Notes under the pieces: generated by a model
What the model saw: only the letters and a program-made list of their open reading frames with translations
Databases searched by the model: none
Told to the model about the DNA's origin: nothing
NCBI GenBank assembly: GCA_903863295.1
Contig: CAIPBM010000171.1
Location: 1-64,000, forward strand
Length of the DNA: 64,000 nucleotides
From: an uncultured Verrucomicrobiota bacterium
GTDB taxonomy: Bacteria > Verrucomicrobiota > Verrucomicrobiia > Methylacidiphilales > UBA1321
Direction of reading: 5' to 3'
Shown: in pieces, positions 35,473 through 44,500 of the stretch
Layout: each line of letters opens with the position of its first letter
How positions within the stretch are numbered: the stretch's first letter is position 1
Made by a program: the position numbers and the translations under genes

Positions 35473-36747
35473 TCAAGTGACAGGCAGCTCAGATAGAAAG
35501 GGTTTCAACGAGTTTCCGCTGAATCCGTTGTTTTCGATAATTTCTTTAAAGAAATCAGCCGAAGGCTTTGGCGTCCTCTGGAAAGTTTGACGATCCACGC
35601 TAACTAATCCAAAACGCGGCTTATAGGAACCCCACTCGTAGTTGTCCATCGTGGACCAATAGATATAGCCATCAACCTTCACGCCACGGTCAATCGCATC
35701 TTTGATGGCGGACAGATATTGCGCGATATAGACAATACGAAAGCGGTCATCGTCCGCGGAGCAGCCATTCTCAGTAATTATGACCGGATAATCCGTGAAA
35801 CGTTGCAGGCTTTGGCAAAGGCCTTCTGGGTAAAACTCCTCCAAATAAAACCTCTTGTCGATGAGCTTCAAATACTTATGCGGATAAACCGTGCCATGGC
35901 AGCTTGCCTTTCGGGCATCGACCATCTCCCGTGTATAAAAGTTAATCGCCCAATAATCGATAGCCCCTTTTAATCCAGGAACCACGACTGCATCGGTGTC
36001 CGGGTAGATAAACTCACCGGTTCGTATGCCGTGAAAAAAGAACTCGTTCGTAATATGATCAAGAAATTGACACATGAGATTGTCAAACTTGTCGTAATAG
36101 CGTTGCGGAAAGAAATGAGAGAGTGCATGTGCTGAACTCACACTCGCCGAGGACTGTGATTTCAAATAGTGATAAACGTGCGCATGGGCTTTCAAAATTT
36201 CCAGTTTCCTCGGACATCCATAATAGCCGCCTCGATTGAATTCGTTGAAAATGTTCCATGAGAAGACGTAGCTCTTGATTTCCGGGACGATACGTTCCAC
36301 GAATCGATAGAAAAAGGGCAGATTCTCTTCCTTGTTGAATTCGCCCTTTTCTTCAAACCATTGCGGGTGAGAAAAGTGGTGCAACGTGACCATCGGTTTG
36401 ATTTTACGCTGGCACAGGAGGGCAAGTAACTCGACGTAATGAGCAATCGCCTCCTCATTCCACTCACCTTCCCTGGGTTCGATCCGGCTCCACTCAATGG
36501 AAAAGCGATAGACCTGGTGCCCCAGACGAGCAAGTAGTTCAACATCCTCACGGAATAGTTCCCAGTGATTGCAAGCCAGACCGGAGGGCTCATCAATATC
36601 CCATTGGCTCCAAATTCCGCCACGTTGTTCCTTGGTCCAAAAATTAGAATGGATGTTATTACCTTCAATTTGATGGGCTGCGGTTGAGCTCCCCCAAAGA
36701 AAGCCAGGAGGAAACTGAATGCGCGGCAAATTAAATATATCGTACAT
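35473..36747 (-). CDS. Glycoside hydrolase family 1 (beta-glucosidase/beta-galactosidase type)
   Basis: A 424-aa GH1 enzyme. FPPGFLWGSSTAAHQIEG is the family N-terminal signature. The acid/base Glu169 lies in NIFNEFNRGG, where the family usually has T(F/L)NEP, and the nucleophile Glu326 in VIITENGCS. No signal peptide, so it acts in the cytosol on imported oligosaccharides. It starts 9 bp after the trehalase-like gene. The change of the Pro after the acid/base Glu to Phe is unusual and may mark a variant specificity. Confidence 0.88.
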   Translation of the reverse strand: MYDIFNLPRIQFPPGFLWGSSTAAHQIEGNNIHSNFWTKEQRGGIWSQWDIDEPSGLACNHWELFREDVELLARLGHQVYRFSIEWSRIEPREGEWNEEAIAHYVELLALLCQRKIKPMVTLHHFSHPQWFEEKGEFNKEENLPFFYRFVERIVPEIKSYVFSWNIFNEFNRGGYYGCPRKLEILKAHAHVYHYLKSQSSASVSSAHALSHFFPQRYYDKFDNLMCQFLDHITNEFFFHGIRTGEFIYPDTDAVVVPGLKGAIDYWAINFYTREMVDARKASCHGTVYPHKYLKLIDKRFYLEEFYPEGLCQSLQRFTDYPVIITENGCSADDDRFRIVYIAQYLSAIKDAIDRGVKVDGYIYWSTMDNYEWGSYKPRFGLVSVDRQTFQRTPKPSADFFKEIIENNGFSGNSLKPFLSELPVT

Positions 36748-36755
36748 AAATCACC

Positions 36756-38057
36756 TCAACCACCGTTCGAATTTCCCATAATCATCCGGCCAAGCAACAC
36801 AACTGAGGCCGAGCTCCAGCCATGCAATGGCGGAACTTCATATCTCTCCTTTGGAAAATTTAACGTCCCTTGGACAACATTATACTTTTCCCACAGATGT
36901 CCCGTTTCCTGATAAAGCCTAACTTGCGTATGTAGAAAGTTAAGAGCTACCTCTCTAGCCTTTTCTACATAACCATATTTCATCAATGCCTCGGTAACCA
37001 TGACATGAAAAGGAGGCCAACCAGCAGGATAATTCCACTGGAGCCAGTCAAACTCCGGGTGCGGACTCAAATAGTACCTGTCGGTCAGAGAAAGTCCGTG
37101 CTCAAAGGAAAACTTGGACAAATGCGAAACCAACGCAGTGGCCTGCTCCGGGGTCGCGATGCCTGCCCACATGCTCCAATAAGCGGTTAGCGACCAGACT
37201 TTAATGTGCTCTCCCAATTTAAAATTGTATTCAAAATAGAATTTGGAATCCGCATCCCACAAATACCGGTTGATTAATTGCGTCCTCCTTGCCGTCTCTT
37301 CTTCCCAAGCCTCAGCCTCTTCAGGTCTGTGCAGCTCGGTTGCCATCCAGGCTAAATTACGCGTGAAATTGACCAGAACACAATTTGTAATCAGCGGGTT
37401 GCAGTCGCGGATATCTCCTCCAAAACCGCAAAAGAAATCCAGTCCACTCTCAGATTCCGCATGGAGCCGGGGCGCATCGGTGTCACCAATATCACGATTG
37501 GTGGTCAATCCCGTTGGCGTCTCGTGGTGATCCGCCATCCAGTAACCCTGATACTCCTTTTTGAATAACGGGTAGGCTGCCAGCAACATGTCTGTATCGT
37601 GGGTTCGTTCCACATAGCGCCGGCAGCCCTCCGTCCACAGTGGCGGTTGCGACCGGGTCAGGTACCAGGAGCGATTTCCGTTCAGCGTCATCCCGTAGCG
37701 GTCTATCTGGAATAACTGATTCCGGATGTTATTCCGCACCAGGTCAGCACGACTGTGTTCGAGCAGGGCGCAATTGATGTAGTAGGTGTCCCAGCCGTAA
37801 ATCTCAGGGAAGGCCTTCTCCGATCCCCCGGGCGTCGTATAGGGGTGCGGCAGATAAAGCAAAGTTTGCTCCGTATCCGCGCGGACATCATCCTCAAGCG
37901 CGGTATGAACGTCGCCATCCCACCACGCCTTTATCCTCTTATCCAACGCCTCCCATGAGGCCCAGAAATCGACTCCATTTTGCGATCCATTGGCGACGCT
38001 GTCCGCCGCTAATTGCGTGAGTGGTTCGGTGTCGACAATGGGTACGTCTGTCGGCAT
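36756..38057 (-). CDS. GH37 trehalase-like glycosidase
   Basis: A 433-aa (alpha/alpha)6-barrel enzyme. Trehalase signature 1 is seen as GGSEKAFPEIYGWDTYY and signature 2 as QWNYPAGWPP. The catalytic Asp segment of trehalases (ESGWDF) reads ESESGLDFF, and the base segment (VEKYD) reads WEKYNVV, so the active-site acids are kept. It lacks a signal peptide. Trehalase is the closest family, but in an operon with GH35 and GH1 it may act on another alpha-glucoside. It begins directly after the GH35 stop. Confidence 0.8.
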   Translation of the reverse strand: MPTDVPIVDTEPLTQLAADSVANGSQNGVDFWASWEALDKRIKAWWDGDVHTALEDDVRADTEQTLLYLPHPYTTPGGSEKAFPEIYGWDTYYINCALLEHSRADLVRNNIRNQLFQIDRYGMTLNGNRSWYLTRSQPPLWTEGCRRYVERTHDTDMLLAAYPLFKKEYQGYWMADHHETPTGLTTNRDIGDTDAPRLHAESESGLDFFCGFGGDIRDCNPLITNCVLVNFTRNLAWMATELHRPEEAEAWEEETARRTQLINRYLWDADSKFYFEYNFKLGEHIKVWSLTAYWSMWAGIATPEQATALVSHLSKFSFEHGLSLTDRYYLSPHPEFDWLQWNYPAGWPPFHVMVTEALMKYGYVEKAREVALNFLHTQVRLYQETGHLWEKYNVVQGTLNFPKERYEVPPLHGWSSASVVLLGRMIMGNSNGG

Positions 38058-39878
38058 TTAGGCCTCGCTCACGTTGACTTCGTCCAGTATCGAATGATCC
38101 AGCCCAGCTACACTTTGAATGGTGGAGTCTCCATGCAGATCAAGCACCGTGATCGTGTTCAATCCAGGCTTAAGCCAGACGCCTGGCAGGTAAAGGGTCT
38201 GCTGCGGACCCACGAACCAGTACCTTCCCAGGAGACGGTCATTGACCCAGACATACCCTTTACCCCAGCCTCGGAGATCAAGGAAGGTATCGCCCGTTTC
38301 CTGGACGGAAAACGTTCCGCGATAAAATCCAGGTTGCCCCGCAGGCAATGGCCCGGGTTTGAACGCAACGGAAGCCAGATTTTTTGCATCAAGAGGATAG
38401 TTTTTAATTTCCCAATCAAAAAGCGTGAGCCATCCATATTCCACCCGGTTCGTGATCCCCTTGACCTCATCCCGCATGCTGGGGCCAAAATTCACCCGCC
38501 CCATCGCCTCCACCAATATGTCTAGGACTGCGGGACCTCCGTCAGGAATGGTCAGGGATAGCGTAGTTTGATGGAGATGCCGGTTTAATGTGCCGATCCG
38601 CCGGCCATTGAGGTAGACCAAGGCGTAATCGTGTACCTCCTTCACGCGCAACTCGGCTGTGCCCGCTGCTCGTCCCTTCAAGTCCGTCCGGTACAAGATG
38701 CAGCCGTGAGACTGGTCATACATCTCCATCGTAACCGGCGCAATCGCCGCGTGCGTTTGCGTGGGGAAGTCCAGAAGAGGCGCTGATTCCGTCAGGTTGA
38801 AACGTGGGATCGTGATGACCGGGATAGGCGCAGGCGGCTCCGGCAACTCCTGTTTCAGGTGCTTGGAAATCCTGTCCCGGAACTTGTAAAATTTCGGCCG
38901 GGTGCCCCCCTGCTCGTCTACCGGCGCAAAAAAATCGTAATTGGAAACATACGGATCATACCGCTTGCCTCCATCATTATTGGCGCCCGGGTAGAATCCA
39001 AAAGTCGTCCCCCCATGGAACATATAAAGACTGAAAGAGACATCCTCCGCGAGCATCCAGTCTAGATCAGCGAGATTCTTTTCCCCGTCCTCCGCTTCTT
39101 TTCCGTTCCGCGGATGACCAAACCAATCGAACCATCCCATCCAGTATTCCCCGCACATGCGGGGATTCTCCGGATAGGCCTTGGCCAGTGCTTGGATATT
39201 CTCCGGAGCCTTCGAGCCAAAATTGGCCACTGTTACGATTCGCTCCTCCGTCTCATCCATCGTCCCGGGTACAAGTTGCGCGGGATTCGCCCAGTCGCAG
39301 CGGAAGAACGGCACGTTAAAGCCACTCGCGCGAAGTGTCTTGCGCAGGCTATCCAGATATTTTTTATCATTACCGTAAACTCCATATTCATTCTCAATCT
39401 GGATCATGAGAATATTCCCGCCGTGACTTACTTGATGCGGGACGAGCTGCTTCGCGACCTCCTTCAGGTAACGCTGGGCCGGCCGCAAAAATCCCGGGTA
39501 AGAGCACCGCAACTGGATATGCGGATCACGTAAGAGATAGGCAGGCAGACCCCCAAAATCCCATTCGGCGCAGGAGTAGGGACCAGGACGCAAAATGACC
39601 CAGAGCCCCAATTCATGCGCCAGGCTACAGAAGGAGGCCACATCCTTGTCTCCGGAGAAATTAAAGACACCGTACGATTCCTCGTGATAATTCCAAAAGA
39701 GATAAACGCAGACCGTATTCAACCCCATCGCCCGCGCGAGCTCCAGTCGATGGCGCCAATACTCCTTCGGTACCCGGGAGTAGTGAACCTCTCCGCAGCG
39801 GATGACAAAAGGCTCTCCATTGAAGACAAAGTGGCGACCTTTGACTGAGAACGCGTTGATATTTTTAAGATGAGACAT
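38058..39878 (-). CDS. GH35 beta-galactosidase
   Basis: A 606-aa GH35 enzyme without signal peptide. The family start is GEPFVIRCGEVHYSRVP. The acid/base Glu164 lies in QIENEYGVYG and the nucleophile Glu244 in CGEYWMGWFDWFG. Two C-terminal jelly-roll domains follow (ending near GLNTITVLDLHGDS). It should release terminal beta-galactose from oligosaccharides, fitting galactose-containing plant polysaccharides. A strong intrinsic terminator lies only 24 bp upstream of its start (39902-39927), so expression must come from readthrough of the PEP-CTERM transcript or a very compact promoter. Confidence 0.92.
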   Translation of the reverse strand: MSHLKNINAFSVKGRHFVFNGEPFVIRCGEVHYSRVPKEYWRHRLELARAMGLNTVCVYLFWNYHEESYGVFNFSGDKDVASFCSLAHELGLWVILRPGPYSCAEWDFGGLPAYLLRDPHIQLRCSYPGFLRPAQRYLKEVAKQLVPHQVSHGGNILMIQIENEYGVYGNDKKYLDSLRKTLRASGFNVPFFRCDWANPAQLVPGTMDETEERIVTVANFGSKAPENIQALAKAYPENPRMCGEYWMGWFDWFGHPRNGKEAEDGEKNLADLDWMLAEDVSFSLYMFHGGTTFGFYPGANNDGGKRYDPYVSNYDFFAPVDEQGGTRPKFYKFRDRISKHLKQELPEPPAPIPVITIPRFNLTESAPLLDFPTQTHAAIAPVTMEMYDQSHGCILYRTDLKGRAAGTAELRVKEVHDYALVYLNGRRIGTLNRHLHQTTLSLTIPDGGPAVLDILVEAMGRVNFGPSMRDEVKGITNRVEYGWLTLFDWEIKNYPLDAKNLASVAFKPGPLPAGQPGFYRGTFSVQETGDTFLDLRGWGKGYVWVNDRLLGRYWFVGPQQTLYLPGVWLKPGLNTITVLDLHGDSTIQSVAGLDHSILDEVNVSEA

Positions 39879-39901
39879 GGTGATGAGATTTAACCAAGAG
39901 C

Positions 39902-39927
39902 AAAAAAGGGCCGCCGAAGCGGCCCTT
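39902..39927 (-). terminator. Intrinsic terminator between the PEP-CTERM gene and GH35
   Basis: On the minus strand AAGGGCCGC-ttcg-GCGGCCCTT forms a perfect 9-bp stem with a UUCG loop, directly followed by a T-run (complement of 39902-39907). It ends transcription from the PEP-CTERM gene, yet sits just before GH35, so it likely acts as an internal attenuator. Confidence 0.85.
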
Positions 39928-39952
39928 AAATCATGAAAAAGCAGTGGAAAAC

Positions 39953-40702
39953 TTAGGCCAACCGGCTGCGCTTACGCTTAATGATCACGAGAGTCAAAAG
40001 TCCGCCGACCAGGAGAGCATAAACAGAAGGCTCGGGCACCACTTGCTCTTGCAGCTGGAAGCCATTCACGTCGATCTCATTTCCACTGAGTTGAGAGGCA
40101 ACTAAATCGAGGTTCCCTCCGGAATCGGCCGTACCAGTCAAAACAATATAGTTGTTAGGCGACAGAAGAGAGGTCGCACTGCTATTGTATCCAACTTGAA
40201 CTGCCGTCGCTCCATTCAGAGACCAAGCTGACTCACGATCCCGATCCGGCGCCGAATAGAGGTAGAGGTTGTAAGTTGAACCGGCGGTAAGGCCGGAGAA
40301 TTTAAAGTCGCCACCAACTGGGTTGTAGGGATAAGGATTGGCGTCAACGTTCAGGAAGCCCTCATAGAGGTTGGACAACACGGTTGAGGGCAGAGAGCTA
40401 CCGCCCGAGCCTCGGGAATATTCGCCCAGAGCTCCGTTGTTGGGCGTTATTACCAAGGTAACGCCAGAGCTCGTGTTTCCAACCGTCTGAAGACTCGTCG
40501 TCAGGGGACTGTAAATTGTGGAAGAAAACGCGATATTGTTCCAGTAATCTCCCAAGGAACCGACCACGCCAGCTCCGGTCTGTATATCGGAGACAGTTGA
40601 ATTATAGGAATTTCCGCCGAACTGAATATCGATTAAAATCTGTGCTTTAGCGGATAAGCCAGCCGATACCAAAAGAAACATCACGAGTAAGGTCTTTTTC
40701 AT
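39953..40702 (-). CDS. PEP-CTERM sorting-domain protein
   Basis: A 249-aa secreted protein. Signal peptide MKKTLLVMFLLVSAGLSAKA, then a beta-rich domain (ILIDIQFGGNSYNSTV, FKFSGLTAGSTYNLYLYSAP) of jelly-roll character. The C-terminal tag is VVPEPSVYALL, a hydrophobic helix and KRKRSR. It leads the GH35-GH37-GH1-FG-GAP gene series and may be a surface-held carbohydrate-binding protein. Two direct repeats typical of AraC targets lie 40-70 bp before its start. Confidence 0.85.
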   Translation of the reverse strand: MKKTLLVMFLLVSAGLSAKAQILIDIQFGGNSYNSTVSDIQTGAGVVGSLGDYWNNIAFSSTIYSPLTTSLQTVGNTSSGVTLVITPNNGALGEYSRGSGGSSLPSTVLSNLYEGFLNVDANPYPYNPVGGDFKFSGLTAGSTYNLYLYSAPDRDRESAWSLNGATAVQVGYNSSATSLLSPNNYIVLTGTADSGGNLDLVASQLSGNEIDVNGFQLQEQVVPEPSVYALLVGGLLTLVIIKRKRSRLA

Positions 40703-40741
40703 ATACTAACGGTATGCCTTTGGACTGCTCTTAGCTAGGCC

Positions 40742-40772
40742 CTAAATCCACCAGTTTCGGCTCTAAATCCAC
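40742..40772 (-). promoter_or_regulatory. AraC-type direct repeats upstream of the glycosidase operon
   Basis: On the minus strand GTGGATTTAG occurs twice (40763-40772 and 40742-40751), exactly 21 bp apart, which is two helical turns and the spacing of AraC-type half-sites. It lies just upstream of the PEP-CTERM gene that heads the operon. The AraC-type gene at 32057 is the natural candidate to bind it. Confidence 0.6.
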
Positions 40773-40869
40773 ATTGCCCTTTTTTGTCTGCCATGGCGAT
40801 CAAGCGCGAATATCTCACGAGCGGCTCTCCGGTCCGTCCCCCAGAAGTTAAAATAATAACGTGGCCGAT

Positions 40870-41532
40870 TTATTTTCGGTACGAATTTGGTAAGGCGGCT
40901 GCGTCCTGATATGTCTTTAGAGCAGCGGCAAAATCAGGTGGCATGGTGGGAAGCATTGCGGGGGATATGGAAACTAGCTCATAATGAGTGGTCCCGAATT
41001 CCCAGACCACTGGCCTTTTGGTCTTGCAGTCAATGTAAGCCGAATAATCGAAGATTAAATTTTGTTCCTTCAGTTGCACCTGCGTCTTAAAATGCCAGCA
41101 CGTCTTGTCCTTCTGATTTTCGATGTCGACGTAATTATCCAGGGCGAGCCACTGCAAATTGGGAAAGTCGATGCTCGCCGAATCATTGCCCCGGGGCAGA
41201 GGGGTAATCATGACTTCATGGTGACCAGGCAGTTGCTCAATGCGGTAGCCCTGGGAGAACCAGACTTCAGAACGGGAGCCATCGGTGTAGACTGAAAGAA
41301 GTTCGCGAGTCGCGGCTGATTTAGTGATCACCAATTGATTGATCAATCGATGACCTGGCGGCGGTTTAGCGGGCGAGTCCAAGTGGCTGACGGCGATCGT
41401 GCACGAGCTGTTATCTGGCACTGGTGAAAGAAACGGTGGTACGGGTTTGGGAGCGGCACTAGGGCTTTGACCGTCAGCCACCAAAGGCAGCAACAGCACG
41501 ACAACAAATGAGAGGATCAAAAACTTATTCAT
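40870..41532 (-). CDS. Secreted hypothetical protein, fifth gene of the Verru_Chthon operon
   Basis: A 220-aa protein from ATG 41532 (MNKFLILSFVVVLLLPLVAD, a signal peptide). The longer frame from 41616 lies inside the upstream gene and lacks a signal start. The mature part is beta-rich (HRLINQLVITKSAATRELL, YRIEQLPGHHEVMITPL). It is loosely like periplasmic lipoprotein-sorting or outer-membrane carrier folds, but I cannot place it in a family. The start overlaps the 3' end of the cassette A gene by 8 bp, so the protein is made with the prepilin-like set. Confidence 0.7.
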   Translation of the reverse strand: MNKFLILSFVVVLLLPLVADGQSPSAAPKPVPPFLSPVPDNSSCTIAVSHLDSPAKPPPGHRLINQLVITKSAATRELLSVYTDGSRSEVWFSQGYRIEQLPGHHEVMITPLPRGNDSASIDFPNLQWLALDNYVDIENQKDKTCWHFKTQVQLKEQNLIFDYSAYIDCKTKRPVVWEFGTTHYELVSISPAMLPTMPPDFAAALKTYQDAAALPNSYRK

Positions 41533-44500
41533 AAACAGGCTCAAGCTGGCTGGCCACAATCTGGCCGGTAAAGCGATCAATCGAGAGGTGCCACCAGTAG
41601 CGTTTCTCGCCCTCAATCTGGAATTGGGTCAAGCCAGTTGCACTCGCGGGATAACGTCCGCTTTGGGCAATGATATCGATCAGGAGATTCCAGGTCCGGG
41701 TATTGCCCACCGCCGCAAGGGGGCGCACGACCGCTTCCCGTCTCGTTTTGTTAAGCGGAAAAGCCGTGTAACTGGTGCTGGCACTATTCTGTCCCAGGAA
41801 TCGCGTCACGAGTTCGCTGCGGTTGGCCAGCGGGCCCGTCGCTGAAGTCGTGCCGAACCGTTCCGTCACCAGTAAATTGGCCAGCGCGGTGGCATCGGAG
41901 GTTGAGATAATCGGATCACCCGTCGCCGCAGCACTGGCAGCCAGTTCGTTCTTCGTCTCACCCTGAAGTATCGCCTGGATGACGGGGGCCTGTCGCGTAT
42001 TCAGATCAACGGTTCCGGCGACGACATCCTCCTCATCGATCGAAAAGAGGTCGAGCAATCCGGCGTCCGCACTATCCTTGGTAAAGAAATCGAGCGATTT
42101 CCAAGGTTCCCCGCGGTGGACGTAGCCAAGCTCACCTACCGTACGGAAGGGCCGCTTGAGGATCAAAGGCCGCTCCGGGTGATCGATACCGGTGTCTGTC
42201 CCAGCCGAAGACTTCATCTGGGCGCTAAAGCCATCAGTGAATCCGTTAGCATCATGGTCATTTCCATCCGCATAGTAGCCATCTCCACCGCGGATGATAC
42301 CGTCGTTATCGGCGTAGTAGTAATTATAGAAACTAAAATTGGTTAATTGGTTTCCACCAGTTTTAATAGCTGTGGGAATATTTTTGGCATTGATATTGAG
42401 AAGACCGGCCCAGACTCCCCCTGGGTAAGTCTGCCATGTTTGATAATTTAAGATCATGTCGTCATACCATCCATTGGAGGTGTATTGTTTCACGAATGAC
42501 TTATAGCCTTGGTAAGCAGCAAGATAGTTCCAAGTGGTCGGAACTCTCATTCGTCCAGTGTCCCAATCGTAGCCCAACAGCCCCCGGGTCGCATTTCCGA
42601 ATACGGAGGGTAGCACCGTCTCGTTAAATGAGGGGCCAACTAAATCGGTGGAGGCTGTATCTTCACGAAAACCCTCGAAAACACCGAAACGGTCTGTGCG
42701 TGGATCGGGCAGCATCCTGTAAGCCGATTTTGGGCGCGTTGTTGCGCTCGCCGATTGGACGGAGGTCAGGCTATGGCTGGGGACTTCCCAGTCATTATCG
42801 ATACCGGACAAGCACTTAAGCCAGCACGAAGGCAAGACCGTACCTGTGTCCGGGGTAACAATGCAGTTCTTGACGCGTTGGATGGTTCTCCAATTGCCGC
42901 TACCCGCAGGGTATTCGCATTGCAAATAGAAAGTGATCCCTCCTGCGCCTGAAATAACTCCAGCATCGGTTGGATTCATTGGGGCACCTGTAGGTGTTGC
43001 AGGCGAGTAGTAGCCACCATGTTCAGCGGTGTATGAGGGCGCAAAAGCATCGCCGGTCTTTAAGCCAATAAAATCCCATCCCGAACCAGACGAATAGTCA
43101 TTCGCCTCGTGTAGATGGTCTGCTGATACCGACACGGTTACGCCAAGATTGGAAGTGAGGACTTGGGGTTCCCGAAAATTATCGGCGGTCGAGTAAGCGC
43201 TCGACGGGATCGTTATAGTTTCGGCGCTGGTGAATGTATTTTGACCATAGGCGTAGGCTTCGGTTTGAAACGTACATCCGGGCCACAGCGACCAAGCGTT
43301 CCCTCCGTTACTACTATTTGAAGAGAAAGCCACCACCGTTGCGGTACCAACGGCGTAGACCCGCAGAGGTAGTGCGGGTCCTGCTTCCGGATTCTGATGC
43401 GGGTTCCAAAGCTCAAATTGCAGCCAGGCCGAGACGTTGGGGTAATACCACGGTTGATTCAATTGCGGATTCCCGTAACCATTAGGATCATTCAGCCCGG
43501 CTGGAACCTTCGCGCGAAAGATGACCTGATTAATCTTGCTGATATAGGGTAGATTGCCGATGCCATAAAAATCATAAAAATCCGACGGCTGATTGCCAGA
43601 AGGCGTACCACCATAGGTAACGGTCGTTGGTGCCGGATCTGCTCCGTACTGATCGATAATATTGGCCCCGATCTGGATGACCTGAAAGTCGGTGCGGCTG
43701 TCGTAATCCACCGTGTCAGACCCAGAGGTTGAGTGGCCGTTGGGAAAACTTGCGTCTTTGTTGAGATCGGTTCCCGCCGTCTTGCCGAGGGAACCATTCA
43801 GAATCCCCGCCTGCAGCAGCTCAAAGAAATCTGGCTCACGGGGTGGGTTCACTTGGGCCACCTGAGCGAGCGTTTTGATCGAACTCGCGACGGTGCTGGG
43901 TGAATCCGGGGAGGTATACGTCCACTTGCCCGTGGCTGAGCTGTAGACCAACCCAAAATAGTCGTGGATCAAGGCATCGTTCGTGGTGCTGTTCGGGTTG
44001 GCGATTTTCTGCTGGATCAGTTGGATACGGGACAACGGAAAGCGCCGCCGCACCAGCGGGTCACCCGCGTTGACCGTGCCGGATCCATCCAGAAGCATCC
44101 CGCCGTTGGCAAACTTGACGCTGGGGAAGTTGCGGTTGACCGAGGTGGCGGACTCGGCGTTATTGGCATATTGATACTGGGATGCCACCGATGCGACCGA
44201 GATCGTATTACTGGAGGTCGCGACTGGATTGGGCGGGCAATAACTCGGCGCATTCAACTCCCGGCTGAACGTGCCCAGATACGGCAGGGCCTGGGCTTCC
44301 GTTCCGCCGGGCCAGGTAAAATTAAAGAAATCGAGCAAGTCCTGGCGCGTTGTGAAAGTCTGGTCGCCGTTCTGGGTCGTCGTAAACGCGGCACTTGGGT
44401 CGTTGGTGTTGTATTGAAAAGTGTTGGTGGAAAAGCCGCCGTGAAACAAGTAATCAAAGTAGGACATGGCTGCGTTGGTGGCATTGGCCGTCCTCGCATT

